Origin: Capnocytophaga leadbetteri | GTDB taxonomy: Bacteria > Bacteroidota > Bacteroidia > Flavobacteriales > Flavobacteriaceae | Assembly: GCF_003054025.1 (NCBI RefSeq) | Contig: NZ_QBKG01000001.1 | Coordinates: 1 to 64,000, forward strand | Direction: 5' to 3' | DNA: 64,000 nt | Shown here: piece after piece, positions 1-9,226 of the stretch | Position numbering within the stretch: position 1 is the first letter of the stretch | Layout of the letters: the number at the start of each line of letters is the position of its first letter | Notes under the pieces: model-generated | Told to the model about the DNA's origin: nothing | The model's input: the letters and a program-made list of their open reading frames with translations, nothing else | Database searches by the model: none | Translations under genes and position numbers: made by a program

Positions 1-2
1 CA

Positions 3-152
3 TTATTATTTACAGCAATGAAATGTCCTCGTTGTAAAGGAGAGCCTGTACTAGTAGGAAGATATGAAGAGGAAAATAGAAAAAAAGTAAGAATTTTCCC
101 TATATATTTATATCGCCCAAAAGGTAAAAAAGAATTAGAAGTTATAAGATAA
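3..152 (+). CDS. C-terminal end of unknown protein with one CxxC knuckle (partial)
   Basis: The reading frame enters from outside the window and stops at 150-152. The visible 49 residues begin LLFTA, then carry MKCPRCKGEP and a basic tail ending ELEVIR. The single CPRC knuckle suggests half of a zinc ribbon. I do not recognise the family. An ATG at 18 could in principle start a 44-residue protein, but no promoter is visible upstream inside the window, so I read it as the tail of a longer gene. A good intrinsic terminator follows 30 nt after the stop. Confidence 0.5.
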   Translation, partial: LLFTAMKCPRCKGEPVLVGRYEEENRKKVRIFPIYLYRPKGKKELEVIR

Positions 153-180
153 ATGAAAGGCACTTACTACAAAACTCCCA

Positions 181-209
181 TTGTTTGCAAACGCAAGCAA
201 CCTTTTTTT
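181..209 (+). terminator. intrinsic terminator after the first partial gene
   Basis: An 8-bp stem TTGTTTGC / GCAAGCAA (one G-U pair) with loop AAAC is followed by CC and seven T. It separates the partial gene from recX. Confidence 0.65.
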
Positions 210-227
210 AATGGGTAAACCACCAAA

Positions 228-259
228 TTTGCGCATCGCCAAATTATTTACTACCTTTG
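228..259 (+). promoter_or_regulatory. promoter of recX
   Basis: TTTG at 228-231, a 20-nt spacer, then TACCTTTG at 252-259. This fits the Bacteroidetes -33/-7 consensus. The -7 box contains the TTG that would extend the recX frame upstream, so translation must start further downstream. Confidence 0.75.
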
Positions 260-268
260 TACGCTATT

Positions 269-748
269 ATGAACGAATCAGTAAAAACATATACGGTAGA
301 AGAGGCAAAGCGGCGTTTAGAGCGCTACTGCGCATACCAAGAGCGCTCGCACCGACAAGTGCGCGACAAGCTCCGCGAGATGCGTATGATTCCGCTAGCT
401 ATCGACGAGGTTATCGTGCATCTTATCAAGCACGATTTCCTCAACGAAGAGCGCTTTGCTCGCAGTTACGCCCGCGGTAAGTTCCGCCTTAAAAAATGGG
501 GACGGGACCGCATCACCCGTTCGCTTTACGCTATGGGGCTCACCGACTACCTTATAGAAGCAGGCTTAGAAGAAATTGATGAAGATGAGTATCAAGAAGT
601 ATTCGATGCCGTAGCCGAAAAGAAATACACCTCGATAAAAGACACAAACCCTTATAAAGCAAAAGCAAAATTAGCTAATTATCTACTGTATCGCGGTTTC
701 GAACCCGACTTAGTATACAGCAAAATAGACGAATTATATGAAGAGTAG
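269..748 (+). CDS. recX: RecX family regulator of RecA
   Basis: A 159-residue helical protein whose helix-turn-helix-like triplets (RLERYCAYQERSHRQVRDKL, then LNEERFARSYARGKFR) match RecX/OraA. The known role of the family is to bind RecA filaments and limit strand exchange. I place the start at the ATG at 269 (MNESVKTY) because the longer frame begins with a TTG inside the -7 promoter box. That leaves a very short 5' leader. The last 11 nt overlap the next gene, which suggests translational coupling. Confidence in the family is high; no recA lies in the window. Confidence 0.88.
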   Translation: MNESVKTYTVEEAKRRLERYCAYQERSHRQVRDKLREMRMIPLAIDEVIVHLIKHDFLNEERFARSYARGKFRLKKWGRDRITRSLYAMGLTDYLIEAGLEEIDEDEYQEVFDAVAEKKYTSIKDTNPYKAKAKLANYLLYRGFEPDLVYSKIDELYEE

Positions 749-2405
749 AGCACAAGAATCAACTAACGCTATTGAGCGTATGTACGTTACTATGCGTCAC
801 CTATTCACCCGCGGTTTCTACAAGCCTATGGGCGTATCGGGCGAGGCATTGCGCGAATCATTATTGGTATTGCGCCCCGAAATATACGGCTCTATAGCCG
901 AAAATAAAACCGAACTCAACGGACTTATTTACGTACTCGACCGCCTGCCCGAGGGCATCGAGCAGTGTTTGTATATCAACCTTATAGCCGATGAGGGTTA
1001 CCGCAAATCGCATTTTAAACCTATCATTCCGCCCAAGCGCCGCCGCAACTGCTATCGTATAGACGACCAGCAGATGAATATCGAAATCACCCGTGGGCGT
1101 TCCGACATCTACGATTTGCTCACGCATCTAACGTTTTTATTCATAGAGTCGCATAAGATAGCCGACCGTATTTTGTTAGACGACAATAAGATTTCTCACG
1201 ATTGGGAAAAAGTAACCGTGGCGGTGAATAAGCCCAAGCTGACGCTTGCCGAGCGCGAAGCCTGCTTTATACACATAGGCAATCTGTTGGGGCGTACTTT
1301 TGAAGAGGTACTCGAGGCGCATAATGCCCTTTCTACGGTAGCGCAACCCAATCGGTTTATACATATTATCTATTGGTTAGGCAAAATAGCGGTGAACGAA
1401 CGCCTTAACGATGAGCGTCGCACCATCACCTTTAGTACCGTCTTGCGCGAGCGCATTGGTCACCACCTCCACGGCGAGATTTGGGCAGAGCATCTCAAAC
1501 ACCTCCTTCTCAAACGCGGATTGCTGCACCGCCCTATACATATTATAAGTGCCAATATGCACAGCGTGATGAACAGCCTATTTGCCCAAAAAGCGATAGG
1601 TACAGAAGCACAGGCAGACAGCCAAATGGCGCTATTCGAGTCGCTCAGCAAGCACGAGAACGAAGAGCTCAGACAGAAAGTGAAAAACTATGCCCACTCG
1701 CATGGTATGATTTCGGTAGACGATACTTCGGGCACCAATATAGATGTGCAGCTGTTCGATACCGCCAAGATAGACTTTACAGGCACTCCTTATGATTTAA
1801 GTCACCTAAAGGAAGAAGAAAAGCCAGTGCTCTTAGTAATGGACTATGCTTTTGGCGAACAAGCCTACGAAACGATAGACGAACTTTTGAAGCCTTACCA
1901 CAAGGGCGGGGATACTCACTTTTTAGATGTAGTATCCGTATCGATTATGGGCAAAGCAGGTATTTTAGAGGGCGACAAAGGCGATATAATGATACCTACA
2001 TCGCATATTTTCGAGGGTACCGCCGATAATTATCCTTTCAACAATGAGTTTTCTAAAGCCGATTTTGAAGGACACGGACTAAAAGTATTTGAGGGGTCTA
2101 TGATTACTGTATTAGGCACCTCGTTGCAGAACAAAGATATACTGAAGTTTTTCTTACACTCTACGTGGAAAGCTGTAGGATTAGAGATGGAGGGCGTACA
2201 CTATCAGAAAGCAATACAATCGGCCTCGAAGATACGCAAGAGCATACGCGAAGATGTAAAGGTGCGTTATGCGTACTATGCCTCTGATAACCCCCTAGAG
2301 ACCGGTAGCACCCTTGCCTCAGGCGGTTTAGGCACCATCGGAGTAAAACCCACCTACCTTATAACCCTAAAGATATTGGAGCAAATTTTTTCTAAAGCCT
2401 CTTAA
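738..2405 (+). CDS. DUF6909-like protein with nucleoside-phosphorylase-like C-terminal half
   Basis: A 555-residue soluble protein of the large conserved Bacteroidetes type I associate with DUF6909. It starts inside the end of recX. The C-terminal half contains PVLLVMDYAFGEQAYETIDE, later GDIMIPTSHIFEGTAD, and then LEMEG at residues 482-486. The last is the ribose-binding Met-Glu-Gly signature seen in purine nucleoside phosphorylases and MTA/SAH nucleosidases. The N-terminal 300 residues look helical and have no motif I recognise. A nucleoside- or nucleotide-cleaving role is inference from that fold signature only. The gene sits between recX and a methyltransferase with 5-nt spacing, so they probably share a message. 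Confidence 0.6.
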   Translation: MKSRAQESTNAIERMYVTMRHLFTRGFYKPMGVSGEALRESLLVLRPEIYGSIAENKTELNGLIYVLDRLPEGIEQCLYINLIADEGYRKSHFKPIIPPKRRRNCYRIDDQQMNIEITRGRSDIYDLLTHLTFLFIESHKIADRILLDDNKISHDWEKVTVAVNKPKLTLAEREACFIHIGNLLGRTFEEVLEAHNALSTVAQPNRFIHIIYWLGKIAVNERLNDERRTITFSTVLRERIGHHLHGEIWAEHLKHLLLKRGLLHRPIHIISANMHSVMNSLFAQKAIGTEAQADSQMALFESLSKHENEELRQKVKNYAHSHGMISVDDTSGTNIDVQLFDTAKIDFTGTPYDLSHLKEEEKPVLLVMDYAFGEQAYETIDELLKPYHKGGDTHFLDVVSVSIMGKAGILEGDKGDIMIPTSHIFEGTADNYPFNNEFSKADFEGHGLKVFEGSMITVLGTSLQNKDILKFFLHSTWKAVGLEMEGVHYQKAIQSASKIRKSIREDVKVRYAYYASDNPLETGSTLASGGLGTIGVKPTYLITLKILEQIFSKAS

Positions 2406-2410
2406 AAAGA

Positions 2411-2929
2411 ATGTACAAAAAACTTCCTAAAAAGCGTTACGAGCGTACCCTTGCCATACTCAAAAAGTACGCTCCACAGGGGGCTACTATCTTAGATGTA
2501 GGAGTGGTAAACCCTTTTAGCGAACTGATGCAAGCCGAGGGCTACACAGTGCGCAACACTCAGGGCGAGGACTTGGACTTTCAAGCCGATTGCCTGCAGT
2601 CGCTCCCTGCCGATTTTGCTACCGCGCTCGAAATACTCGAGCATTTAGTCAATCCGTTGGCGGTTTTGCAGCAATTGCCTACCGATAAGCTATTAGTTAC
2701 CGTGCCATTGCGCTTGTGGTTTGCCAGCGCTTACCGCAATACTAACGACCCTCGTGACTGCCATTATCACGAGTTTGAGGATTGGCAGTTAGATATGTTG
2801 TTAGAAAAAGCGGGTTGGCACATTGTATATCGCGAAAAATGGACGCATCCTGTAGGCAAATGGGGTATACGCCCATTATTGCGCCTATTTACCCCTCGCT
2901 ATTACGCGGTTTATGCCGTTAGGGGTTAG
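2411..2929 (+). CDS. class I SAM-dependent methyltransferase
   Basis: A 172-residue protein of the small methyltransferase-11/23 type. The SAM motif I position reads ILDVGVVNPF (residues 27-36), which keeps the Asp and first Gly but lacks the usual GxG. Post-motif II is ALEILEHLVNP (residues 72-82), very typical of the family. A conserved-looking YHEFEDWQLDMLLEKAGW segment follows the acidic region. It starts 5 nt after the DUF6909-like gene. The substrate is unknown. The degraded glycine loop leaves open that it binds SAM poorly or acts as a pseudoenzyme. Confidence 0.7.
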   Translation: MYKKLPKKRYERTLAILKKYAPQGATILDVGVVNPFSELMQAEGYTVRNTQGEDLDFQADCLQSLPADFATALEILEHLVNPLAVLQQLPTDKLLVTVPLRLWFASAYRNTNDPRDCHYHEFEDWQLDMLLEKAGWHIVYREKWTHPVGKWGIRPLLRLFTPRYYAVYAVRG

Positions 2930-2966
2930 TTGAATGTATTAGACAATTTAAATTGAAAATATAGTT

Positions 2967-4133
2967 ATGAAAAGAAATATAATCGCAGTCATTATCTATA
3001 TAGCCCTAATACCATTATCTTTCCCTCAAAATACTATCTCAAAATACCTTGTAGATAAAGATACTAAAGCACCTCTACAGTCTGCTACTATCCATAATGT
3101 TAATGATTACACCATTACTAATGCTGATGGGTACTTTGTGTTCTATTCTACTAATGACAGCATTACTATAAAAATGTTAGGCTATGAAACACTCAAAACT
3201 ACTTTTAAAGCCCTTAGCCACACTAAAGACACCTTGTATCTTAGCCCTAAACCCTTTCAGTTAGACGAAGTAACTCTTTCTAACAAAAATATTCTTCAAG
3301 AAGCCTATAATCGTGCCTCCACCAATTATCCTATGGAGCCTTTTGCAGAAGATTTCTTTTTGCGTTGCGTACTTAAGCGCAATGGCGAACTCGTAAAAAT
3401 AGAAGATTTTAGTGGGCGTATCAAACGAGATAAACTTTTTGCTGCTGAAAAGAATTATGCTTTTCAACTATTTAATATGCGTAAATTTGGTATAGAAAAG
3501 AAAGGTTTACGAACTGATGATTTTGAGTTGCCTTCCCTAAATGGTATTTTTGATTGGTATAGTAATTACTTCTTCTTAGATCCAAAGGAGTACCGTTTTT
3601 CATTCCTTAAAGTTATAGATGAAACACATCAACAAGTAAGTCATACTTCTAAAAATGAAGAGGATTACAAAAAAGGAATAGGTCATTTTATCATCAGTAC
3701 TGATGATTATGCTATCAAAGAATGTATTTATAAAATCAATCCTAAAGTGGTAGATAAAATACCTTTTACTAAAAAGTTGTCAGGAAAACATAGGGTTATT
3801 GATTACTATTTGAAAGAAAAAAGTGAGAAGGACACTGATAAGAATAAGTATTTTATAACCAATGCTATAATGAGCCAAAAAATAGAGGGTTATAATAATG
3901 GTGAAAGAATAGTATATGAGGTAAGTTTCGAGCTCATTGTTACTCACCCTTTTTCAGACTTCAGTACTTTTAAAGCCAATGTAAATGGTAAAAAAGAATT
4001 GTTTAAATTAGAGATACCTTATAACAAAGAGTTTTGGGAAACCCAAAACCAATTGCCTCTTACCAATGAAATGCGTAACTTTATCAATAAAGCTCATAAC
4101 CAAAAAGAATATCGTGTAATATCTAATTTTTAA
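2967..4133 (+). CDS. secreted protein with carboxypeptidase-like regulatory domain
   Basis: A 388-residue protein with an N-terminal signal peptide (MKRNIIAVIIYIALIPLSFP). A CarboxypepD_reg-like beta-sandwich follows (about residues 25-95), with the typical DxxTKAPLQSATI start and LGYET and TLYLSP strands. It ends in QLDEVTLSN, the motif that links this domain to the rest of the protein in Bacteroidetes. The C-terminal 290 residues are beta-rich and unknown. It belongs to the same family as the protein at 30349-31503; both end in a conserved LPLTNEMRNFIN or LLTKEEQEFIN helix. It is probably surface or periplasmic. Confidence 0.65.
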   Translation: MKRNIIAVIIYIALIPLSFPQNTISKYLVDKDTKAPLQSATIHNVNDYTITNADGYFVFYSTNDSITIKMLGYETLKTTFKALSHTKDTLYLSPKPFQLDEVTLSNKNILQEAYNRASTNYPMEPFAEDFFLRCVLKRNGELVKIEDFSGRIKRDKLFAAEKNYAFQLFNMRKFGIEKKGLRTDDFELPSLNGIFDWYSNYFFLDPKEYRFSFLKVIDETHQQVSHTSKNEEDYKKGIGHFIISTDDYAIKECIYKINPKVVDKIPFTKKLSGKHRVIDYYLKEKSEKDTDKNKYFITNAIMSQKIEGYNNGERIVYEVSFELIVTHPFSDFSTFKANVNGKKELFKLEIPYNKEFWETQNQLPLTNEMRNFINKAHNQKEYRVISNF

Positions 4134-4222
4134 AGATACTGATACGGTTAGCATTTAGCTGTTAATAATGAGCAACTTAGGAGAGCTTTCTGACGGCTAA
4201 CGACTAAAGACTAACCACTATT

Positions 4223-4254
4223 TTTGGTCATTTTCAAAAAAAGTTGTACTTTTG
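4223..4254 (+). promoter_or_regulatory. promoter of the lysozyme-fold gene
   Basis: TTTG at 4223-4226, 20-nt spacer, TACTTTTG at 4247-4254. The start codon is 72 nt further on, so the message has a moderately long 5' leader. Confidence 0.75.
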
Positions 4255-4326
4255 CCGCCGAAATAATTTTAAGCAGGTGTTTTTCCGTGCGGAGAAACGC
4301 TGTCAGTCTTAAAGAAAACAACTTAT

Positions 4327-4968
4327 ATGAATTTACAAAAAAAGAGGTATTTATTTGTGATTATGGTATTTTTCTTTTTAGGATTTACCATTAAAGATGA
4401 AGAAACTAAAGCTACTGTTGTACCAACCAATTTCTTAGTAGAAACGCCTCAGCTGGCTACCGCTATGCCAGAAGCTACCAATAATGAGGAAACTATTACT
4501 TTCAGTGCCCTACACGCTGGTAAAACCTTTGTAGGATTTAAAGAAGCCTTAGCCTATCGCGAGTCGCGAGGCAGTTATACGGTAGTAAACCGTTTTGGAT
4601 ATATGGGCAAATACCAATTTGGCAAACGTATCTTGCGCTTTTTTGGGGTAAATGATATGGACGAGTTTCTCAACTCTCCTGAGCAGCAAGAACGGGTCTT
4701 CACCCTCAGCCTACAGCGCAGCAAGTGGTTTTTGCGCAAGGAAATAGAAAAATATGTAGGCAAAAAAATCAACGGAATAGAAATAACAGAATCAGGTATT
4801 TTAGCAGCTGCACACTTAGCAGGGGCAACCTCCGTTCGCAAATATTTTAAATGCCAAGGCAATTATGATTTTGCTGATGGCAATGGCATTACACTGCAAC
4901 ATTATCTGAAGCTCTTTGCAGGCTATGACACCTCGCACATAGTGCCAGAAGAAAAACCTAAAATATAA
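4327..4968 (+). CDS. lysozyme/transglycosylase-fold cell wall protein
   Basis: A 213-residue protein with an N-terminal signal or anchor (hydrophobic residues 8-21). From residue 68 it has FKEALAYRESRGSY, NRFGYMGKYQFG and later GILAAAHLAGA. That order of motifs is what lytic transglycosylases and goose-type lysozymes show around the catalytic Glu, here Glu79 in YRESRG. The likely role is cutting or binding peptidoglycan glycan strands in the periplasm. The gene is monocistronic, with its own promoter and a strong terminator. Confidence 0.65.
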   Translation: MNLQKKRYLFVIMVFFFLGFTIKDEETKATVVPTNFLVETPQLATAMPEATNNEETITFSALHAGKTFVGFKEALAYRESRGSYTVVNRFGYMGKYQFGKRILRFFGVNDMDEFLNSPEQQERVFTLSLQRSKWFLRKEIEKYVGKKINGIEITESGILAAAHLAGATSVRKYFKCQGNYDFADGNGITLQHYLKLFAGYDTSHIVPEEKPKI

Positions 4969-4990
4969 CTTTTTTCAACTCGATATAATT

Positions 4991-5042
4991 ACTTTGTCAA
5001 GAAAGGAACTGATATACAGTTTTTTCTTGACAAAGTTTTTTT
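4991..5042 (+). terminator. strong intrinsic terminator
   Basis: A perfect 14-bp inverted repeat ACTTTGTCAAGAAA / TTTCTTGACAAAGT (4991-5004 and 5023-5036) is followed by six T. The loop holds a second small stem AACTG / CAGTT. It ends the lysozyme-fold transcript before the polA promoter. Confidence 0.85.
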
Positions 5043-5070
5043 ATCAAAAGAAAAATACAATTTATTTTAG

Positions 5071-5078
5071 TACCTTTG
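5071..5078 (+). promoter_or_regulatory. -7 element of the polA promoter
   Basis: TACCTTTG followed by a run of C lies 29 nt before the polA ATG. A -33 TTTG at the usual distance is not evident. Confidence 0.55.
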
Positions 5079-5106
5079 CCCCCTAAAACCCTTAATAATC
5101 GCCGTT

Positions 5107-7896
5107 ATGAAAAAACGCCTATTTTTACTCGATGCCTACGCCCTTATTTTTAGGGGCTACTACGCTTTTATTAAAAACCCGCGCATCAATTCCAAAGGAC
5201 TGAACACCTCAGCCATTTTGGGCTTTATGAATTCCCTTTTCGATGTGATGAAAAAGGAGCGGCCTCATCATTTAGCCGTAGCATTCGACAAGGGCGGTAG
5301 TGTAGCGCGCACCGAGCTTTTTGCCGATTATAAAGCTAACCGCGAAGAAACCCCTGAGGCTATCCGCATAGCCATTCCTTATATACATCAGATTCTCAAT
5401 GCCTTGCATATCCCTATTATAGAAAAAGAGGGCTACGAAGCCGACGATATTATCGGCACTCTTGCCAAACAGGCTGAAAAGCAAGACTATCAGGTGTATA
5501 TGGTTACCCCCGATAAGGATTACGCCCAGCTGGTGAGCGACAATATCTTTATGTATCGCCCCCCTCGTGGAGGGAATGATGTAGAAATATGGGGAGTGAA
5601 AGAGGTACAAGAGAAATTTGAGGTACAAAACCCCTTGCAAGTGATAGACTTTCTGGGTATGATGGGCGATGCGGTCGATAATATCCCTGGCCTCCCAGGG
5701 GTGGGCGAGAAGACTGCCAAAAAGCTCCTTGCCGACTTTGGTTCTTTAGAAAACCTCCTTGCTAATACCGACCAGCTCAAAGGCAAGTTGCGCGAGAATA
5801 TAGAAAACAATAAAGAAAAAGGTATCCTCTCTAAACAGTTGGCTACCATTATGCTCGATGTGCCCGTTGTTTTTGATGAGAAGGACTGCGAAGTCTCTAC
5901 CCCCGATTTCGAGGCGGTAGGCAAACTTTTTGAAGAGTTAGAGTTTCGTCAGTTATTAGTCAATTTCCAAAAGGTATATCAGCCAGAAGCGGTAGTACAA
6001 AGCAACCAGAAAGTCGCCTCAGCCCAGTTAGATATGTTTGCCGTACAAGGCGACTTATTTGCTCAGCCCCAAGTAGCGGTCGAGAAGAAGACAGCCGCCA
6101 ATACCCCCCATTACTACCAGCTGGCAGATACCCCAATGGCACAACAACTACTCTTGCAGTCGCTATTGCAGCAGACTGAAGTCTGTTTTGATACCGAAAC
6201 CACTGCTATTGATGCTCTCGAAGCTGAATTAGTAGGTATTTCCTTCTGTTGGACGGCGCACAAAGGCTATTATGTACCATTTCCTGTGGATAAAGAAGAA
6301 GCTACAGCCCTGCTGAATACTTTTCGTCCGTTTTTTGAGGATGAAAAGATAACCAAAGTAGGTCAGAATTTAAAATACGACCTCAAAGTACTCGAAAATT
6401 ACGGTATAAAGGTACAAGGGGCGCTATTCGATACGATGATAGCCCACTATCTTATCAACCCTGATATGCGCCATAATATGGACTTGCTTTCGGAAACCTA
6501 TTTGGGTTATACCCCGATTGCTATCGAAAGCCTTATAGGCAAAGGCAAGGCGCAACGCTCAATGCGTACCGTCGCTTTAGAAGAGGTGAAAGAGTATGCG
6601 GTAGAAGATGCTGACGTTACTTGGCAGCTGAAGGACGTCTTTAAGGCAGAATTGCCTAAGGTAAATGCCCAAAAAGTGTACACCGATTTAGAGATGCCTC
6701 TGCTGAAAGTATTAGCGGCAATGGAGCGCGAGGGGGTAACCCTAGATGTGGCGTATCTGAAAGAATACTCTAAAACCTTAGACGCAGAGATAGCACAATT
6801 AGAAGCCACTATAGCCGAGCAAGCAGGTACGCCTTTCAATTTGGCATCGCCCAAGCAGTTAGGCGATATTCTCTTCGAGAAACTTAAGATAGACAGTAAG
6901 CCTAAGAAGACAAAAACAGGGCAATATGCTACTTCCGAAGAGGTGTTAGCTCCTTTTGCTGCTAAACATAAGATAGTAGCCGATATATTAGAGTGGCGAC
7001 AAGTACAGAAGCTCAAATCTACTTATGTAGATGCGTTGCCGTTAGAGGTGAACCCCCGCACAGGGCGTGTGCATACTACCTATATGCAGACGGTAGCCGC
7101 TACGGGGCGCCTTAGTAGCAATAATCCTAACTTGCAGAATATCCCTATCCGTACCGAGCGTGGGCAACGAGTGCGCAAGGCATTTATAGCTCGCAATGAT
7201 GATTATGTACTCCTTTCTGCCGACTATTCGCAGATAGAGTTGCGCATCATTGCCGCCTTAAGCGAAGAGCATAATATGATAGAATCTTTCTTGCACGGCG
7301 AGGATATTCACTGCGCTACGGCAGCCAAAGTGTTCAACATACCTTTAGAGGCAGTTACCCGCGAGCAACGCAGCCACGCCAAAACGGTAAACTTCGGTAT
7401 TATTTATGGCGTATCAGCTTTTGGGCTTTCAGCACAAACCGATTTGAGCAGGTCGCAGAGCAAAGAGCTGATAGATACCTATTACGCTACTTACCCCAAT
7501 CTGCGTAACTACATACAGAAGCAGATACACTTTGCCCAAGAGCACGGCTATGTAGAGACCGTACTGGGCAGGCGTCGCTACCTGCCCGATATACATTCGC
7601 GCAACCAAGTAGTGCGAGGGGCAGCAGAGCGCAACGCCGTAAATGCGCCTATACAAGGTTCGGCTGCTGATATTATCAAGATAGCGATGATACGTATCTA
7701 TGACCTACTGCAAGCCCAGCAATTGCAAACCCGTATGCTGCTGCAAGTACACGATGAGTTAGTATTCGATGTGCCTAAAACCGAATTAGAGATAGTGAAA
7801 CCCCTCATCAAAGAAGCGATGGAAAGCGCCTTTACTCTTGCCGTTCCGTTAGTCGCTGATTTAGGTATAGGCAACAACTGGCTAGATGCTCATTAA
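5107..7896 (+). CDS. polA: DNA polymerase I
   Basis: A 929-residue family A polymerase, full length. The N-terminal 5'-3' exonuclease starts LLDAYALIFRGYYA and has the EADDIIGTLA metal motif and the helix-hairpin-helix GLPGVGEKTAKKLL. The 3'-5' exonuclease is intact, unlike in many relatives: DTET with Asp362, the VGQNLKYDLKVL motif and YAVEDADVT. The polymerase has motif A DYSQIELR (Asp706), motif B RSHAKTVNFGIIYG and motif C VHDE (Asp883). It works in lagging-strand gap filling and excision repair. It has its own promoter and is followed by nhaC at 24 nt. Confidence 0.97.
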   Translation: MKKRLFLLDAYALIFRGYYAFIKNPRINSKGLNTSAILGFMNSLFDVMKKERPHHLAVAFDKGGSVARTELFADYKANREETPEAIRIAIPYIHQILNALHIPIIEKEGYEADDIIGTLAKQAEKQDYQVYMVTPDKDYAQLVSDNIFMYRPPRGGNDVEIWGVKEVQEKFEVQNPLQVIDFLGMMGDAVDNIPGLPGVGEKTAKKLLADFGSLENLLANTDQLKGKLRENIENNKEKGILSKQLATIMLDVPVVFDEKDCEVSTPDFEAVGKLFEELEFRQLLVNFQKVYQPEAVVQSNQKVASAQLDMFAVQGDLFAQPQVAVEKKTAANTPHYYQLADTPMAQQLLLQSLLQQTEVCFDTETTAIDALEAELVGISFCWTAHKGYYVPFPVDKEEATALLNTFRPFFEDEKITKVGQNLKYDLKVLENYGIKVQGALFDTMIAHYLINPDMRHNMDLLSETYLGYTPIAIESLIGKGKAQRSMRTVALEEVKEYAVEDADVTWQLKDVFKAELPKVNAQKVYTDLEMPLLKVLAAMEREGVTLDVAYLKEYSKTLDAEIAQLEATIAEQAGTPFNLASPKQLGDILFEKLKIDSKPKKTKTGQYATSEEVLAPFAAKHKIVADILEWRQVQKLKSTYVDALPLEVNPRTGRVHTTYMQTVAATGRLSSNNPNLQNIPIRTERGQRVRKAFIARNDDYVLLSADYSQIELRIIAALSEEHNMIESFLHGEDIHCATAAKVFNIPLEAVTREQRSHAKTVNFGIIYGVSAFGLSAQTDLSRSQSKELIDTYYATYPNLRNYIQKQIHFAQEHGYVETVLGRRRYLPDIHSRNQVVRGAAERNAVNAPIQGSAADIIKIAMIRIYDLLQAQQLQTRMLLQVHDELVFDVPKTELEIVKPLIKEAMESAFTLAVPLVADLGIGNNWLDAH

Positions 7897-7919
7897 AATG
7901 ATTAACAAATAACTAAATA

Positions 7920-9215
7920 ATGAAACAGAAATTAAATATAATAAGCATTATACCGCTACTGATATTCGTAGCAATATTCTTAGGGAGTGGTTTGTATTTC
8001 GATAACTTTTATTCGCTTCCAGCACCTATTATAGCGCTTTTTGCAGTAGTGATAGCGCTTCTTATTTATAGGGCTCCGCTTAATGAGAAAATAGCTCTCT
8101 TCTTTAAAGGGGCAGGCGATAGCAATGTATTGCAGATGTGTGTTATCGCCCTCTTGGCAGGGGCATTTGCGTCAGTAGCCAAAGCCTCTGGTAGTATAGA
8201 CAGTATCGTGAATATGGGTATGTACTACATATCGCCTCAGTACTTTCCGGTAGGTATTTTTCTTATAGCTTCTTTTCTGTCGTTTGCTACAGGTACTTCA
8301 GTAGGTACTATTATGACGCTTTCGCCTATTGTCTTCAACCTCGCTACCGAAAGTCACTCTAATACGGCTCTTATTGGGGCATCGCTGTTGTCAGGGGCTA
8401 TGTTTGGCGATAATCTCTCGCTTATTTCTGATACTACCATTGCCGCTACCCAGTCGTTGGGTTGTAAGATGAGCGACAAGATGAAAGCCAATGCTAAGAT
8501 TGCCCTACCAATGGCATTGCTTTCAGTGATTGTTCTTTTGTTTATAGGCAACCCCGAAGCACAGACTTTTATCCATAGCGAGGCATATCACGACTTTAAT
8601 GTAGTGCTTATTTTGCCGTATATAGCCGTAGTGATTATCTCGCTTTTTGGAGTGAATGTGTTTGTGTCGCTTTTCTTGGGAGTGCTCTTATCAGGAGTGA
8701 TAGGACTATCTTATGGTAAGTTTGGCTTTTTAGACTTTACCCAGCATACCTACAAAGGTTTTATGGATATGGCTGATATTTTCTTCTTGTACTTTATCAT
8801 CGGTGGATTGGCTCTTTTAGTAGAGCATTTTGGCGGTATACAATACCTGATGAATCTCATCGCTAAGCATATTAGGAGTGGGGCATCGGCATTGCTCGGT
8901 ATGGGCTTCCTTGTAACGGTAGCCGATGTATGTGTAGCCAATAATACGGTAGCGATTCTTATCGTATCGAAGATAAGCAAGCGCATCAGTGAGCAGTTTA
9001 ACGTGTCGCTGCGCAATGCCGCTTCGGTGCTCGATATCTTTTCTTGCTATGCTCAAGGTCTCATTCCTTACGGGGCGCAGGTTATTGGGCTTTATCAGTT
9101 CGCCCACACAATGGATTACCCTCAATTAGTGATGTACTCAGTATATTTACACCTGCTGCTGATTGGTACTTTGGTATATATTTACTTTAGTCGGAAGAAA
9201 GCACAAACGGTATAA
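7920..9215 (+). CDS. nhaC: NhaC-family Na+/H+ antiporter
   Basis: A 431-residue inner-membrane protein with about 11 hydrophobic spans. The signature FATGTSVGTIMTLSPI, followed by SGAMFGDNLSLISDTTIAAT, matches the NhaC family, which exchanges Na+ (or other substrates in distant members) for protons. The C-terminal half has VADVCVANNTVAILI and LDIFSCYAQGLIPYGAQ, also typical. It lies 24 nt after polA and 12 nt before the deacetylase gene, so it may be cotranscribed with them. The exact substrate cannot be told from sequence. Confidence 0.88.
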   Translation: MKQKLNIISIIPLLIFVAIFLGSGLYFDNFYSLPAPIIALFAVVIALLIYRAPLNEKIALFFKGAGDSNVLQMCVIALLAGAFASVAKASGSIDSIVNMGMYYISPQYFPVGIFLIASFLSFATGTSVGTIMTLSPIVFNLATESHSNTALIGASLLSGAMFGDNLSLISDTTIAATQSLGCKMSDKMKANAKIALPMALLSVIVLLFIGNPEAQTFIHSEAYHDFNVVLILPYIAVVIISLFGVNVFVSLFLGVLLSGVIGLSYGKFGFLDFTQHTYKGFMDMADIFFLYFIIGGLALLVEHFGGIQYLMNLIAKHIRSGASALLGMGFLVTVADVCVANNTVAILIVSKISKRISEQFNVSLRNAASVLDIFSCYAQGLIPYGAQVIGLYQFAHTMDYPQLVMYSVYLHLLLIGTLVYIYFSRKKAQTV

Positions 9216-9226
9216 TTTATAGTGAA

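Noticed and set aside
181-480. Alternative 99-codon frame over the recX start
   Set aside because: It runs through the recX promoter and terminator, is arginine-rich with no recognisable family, and conflicts with the clear RecX frame.
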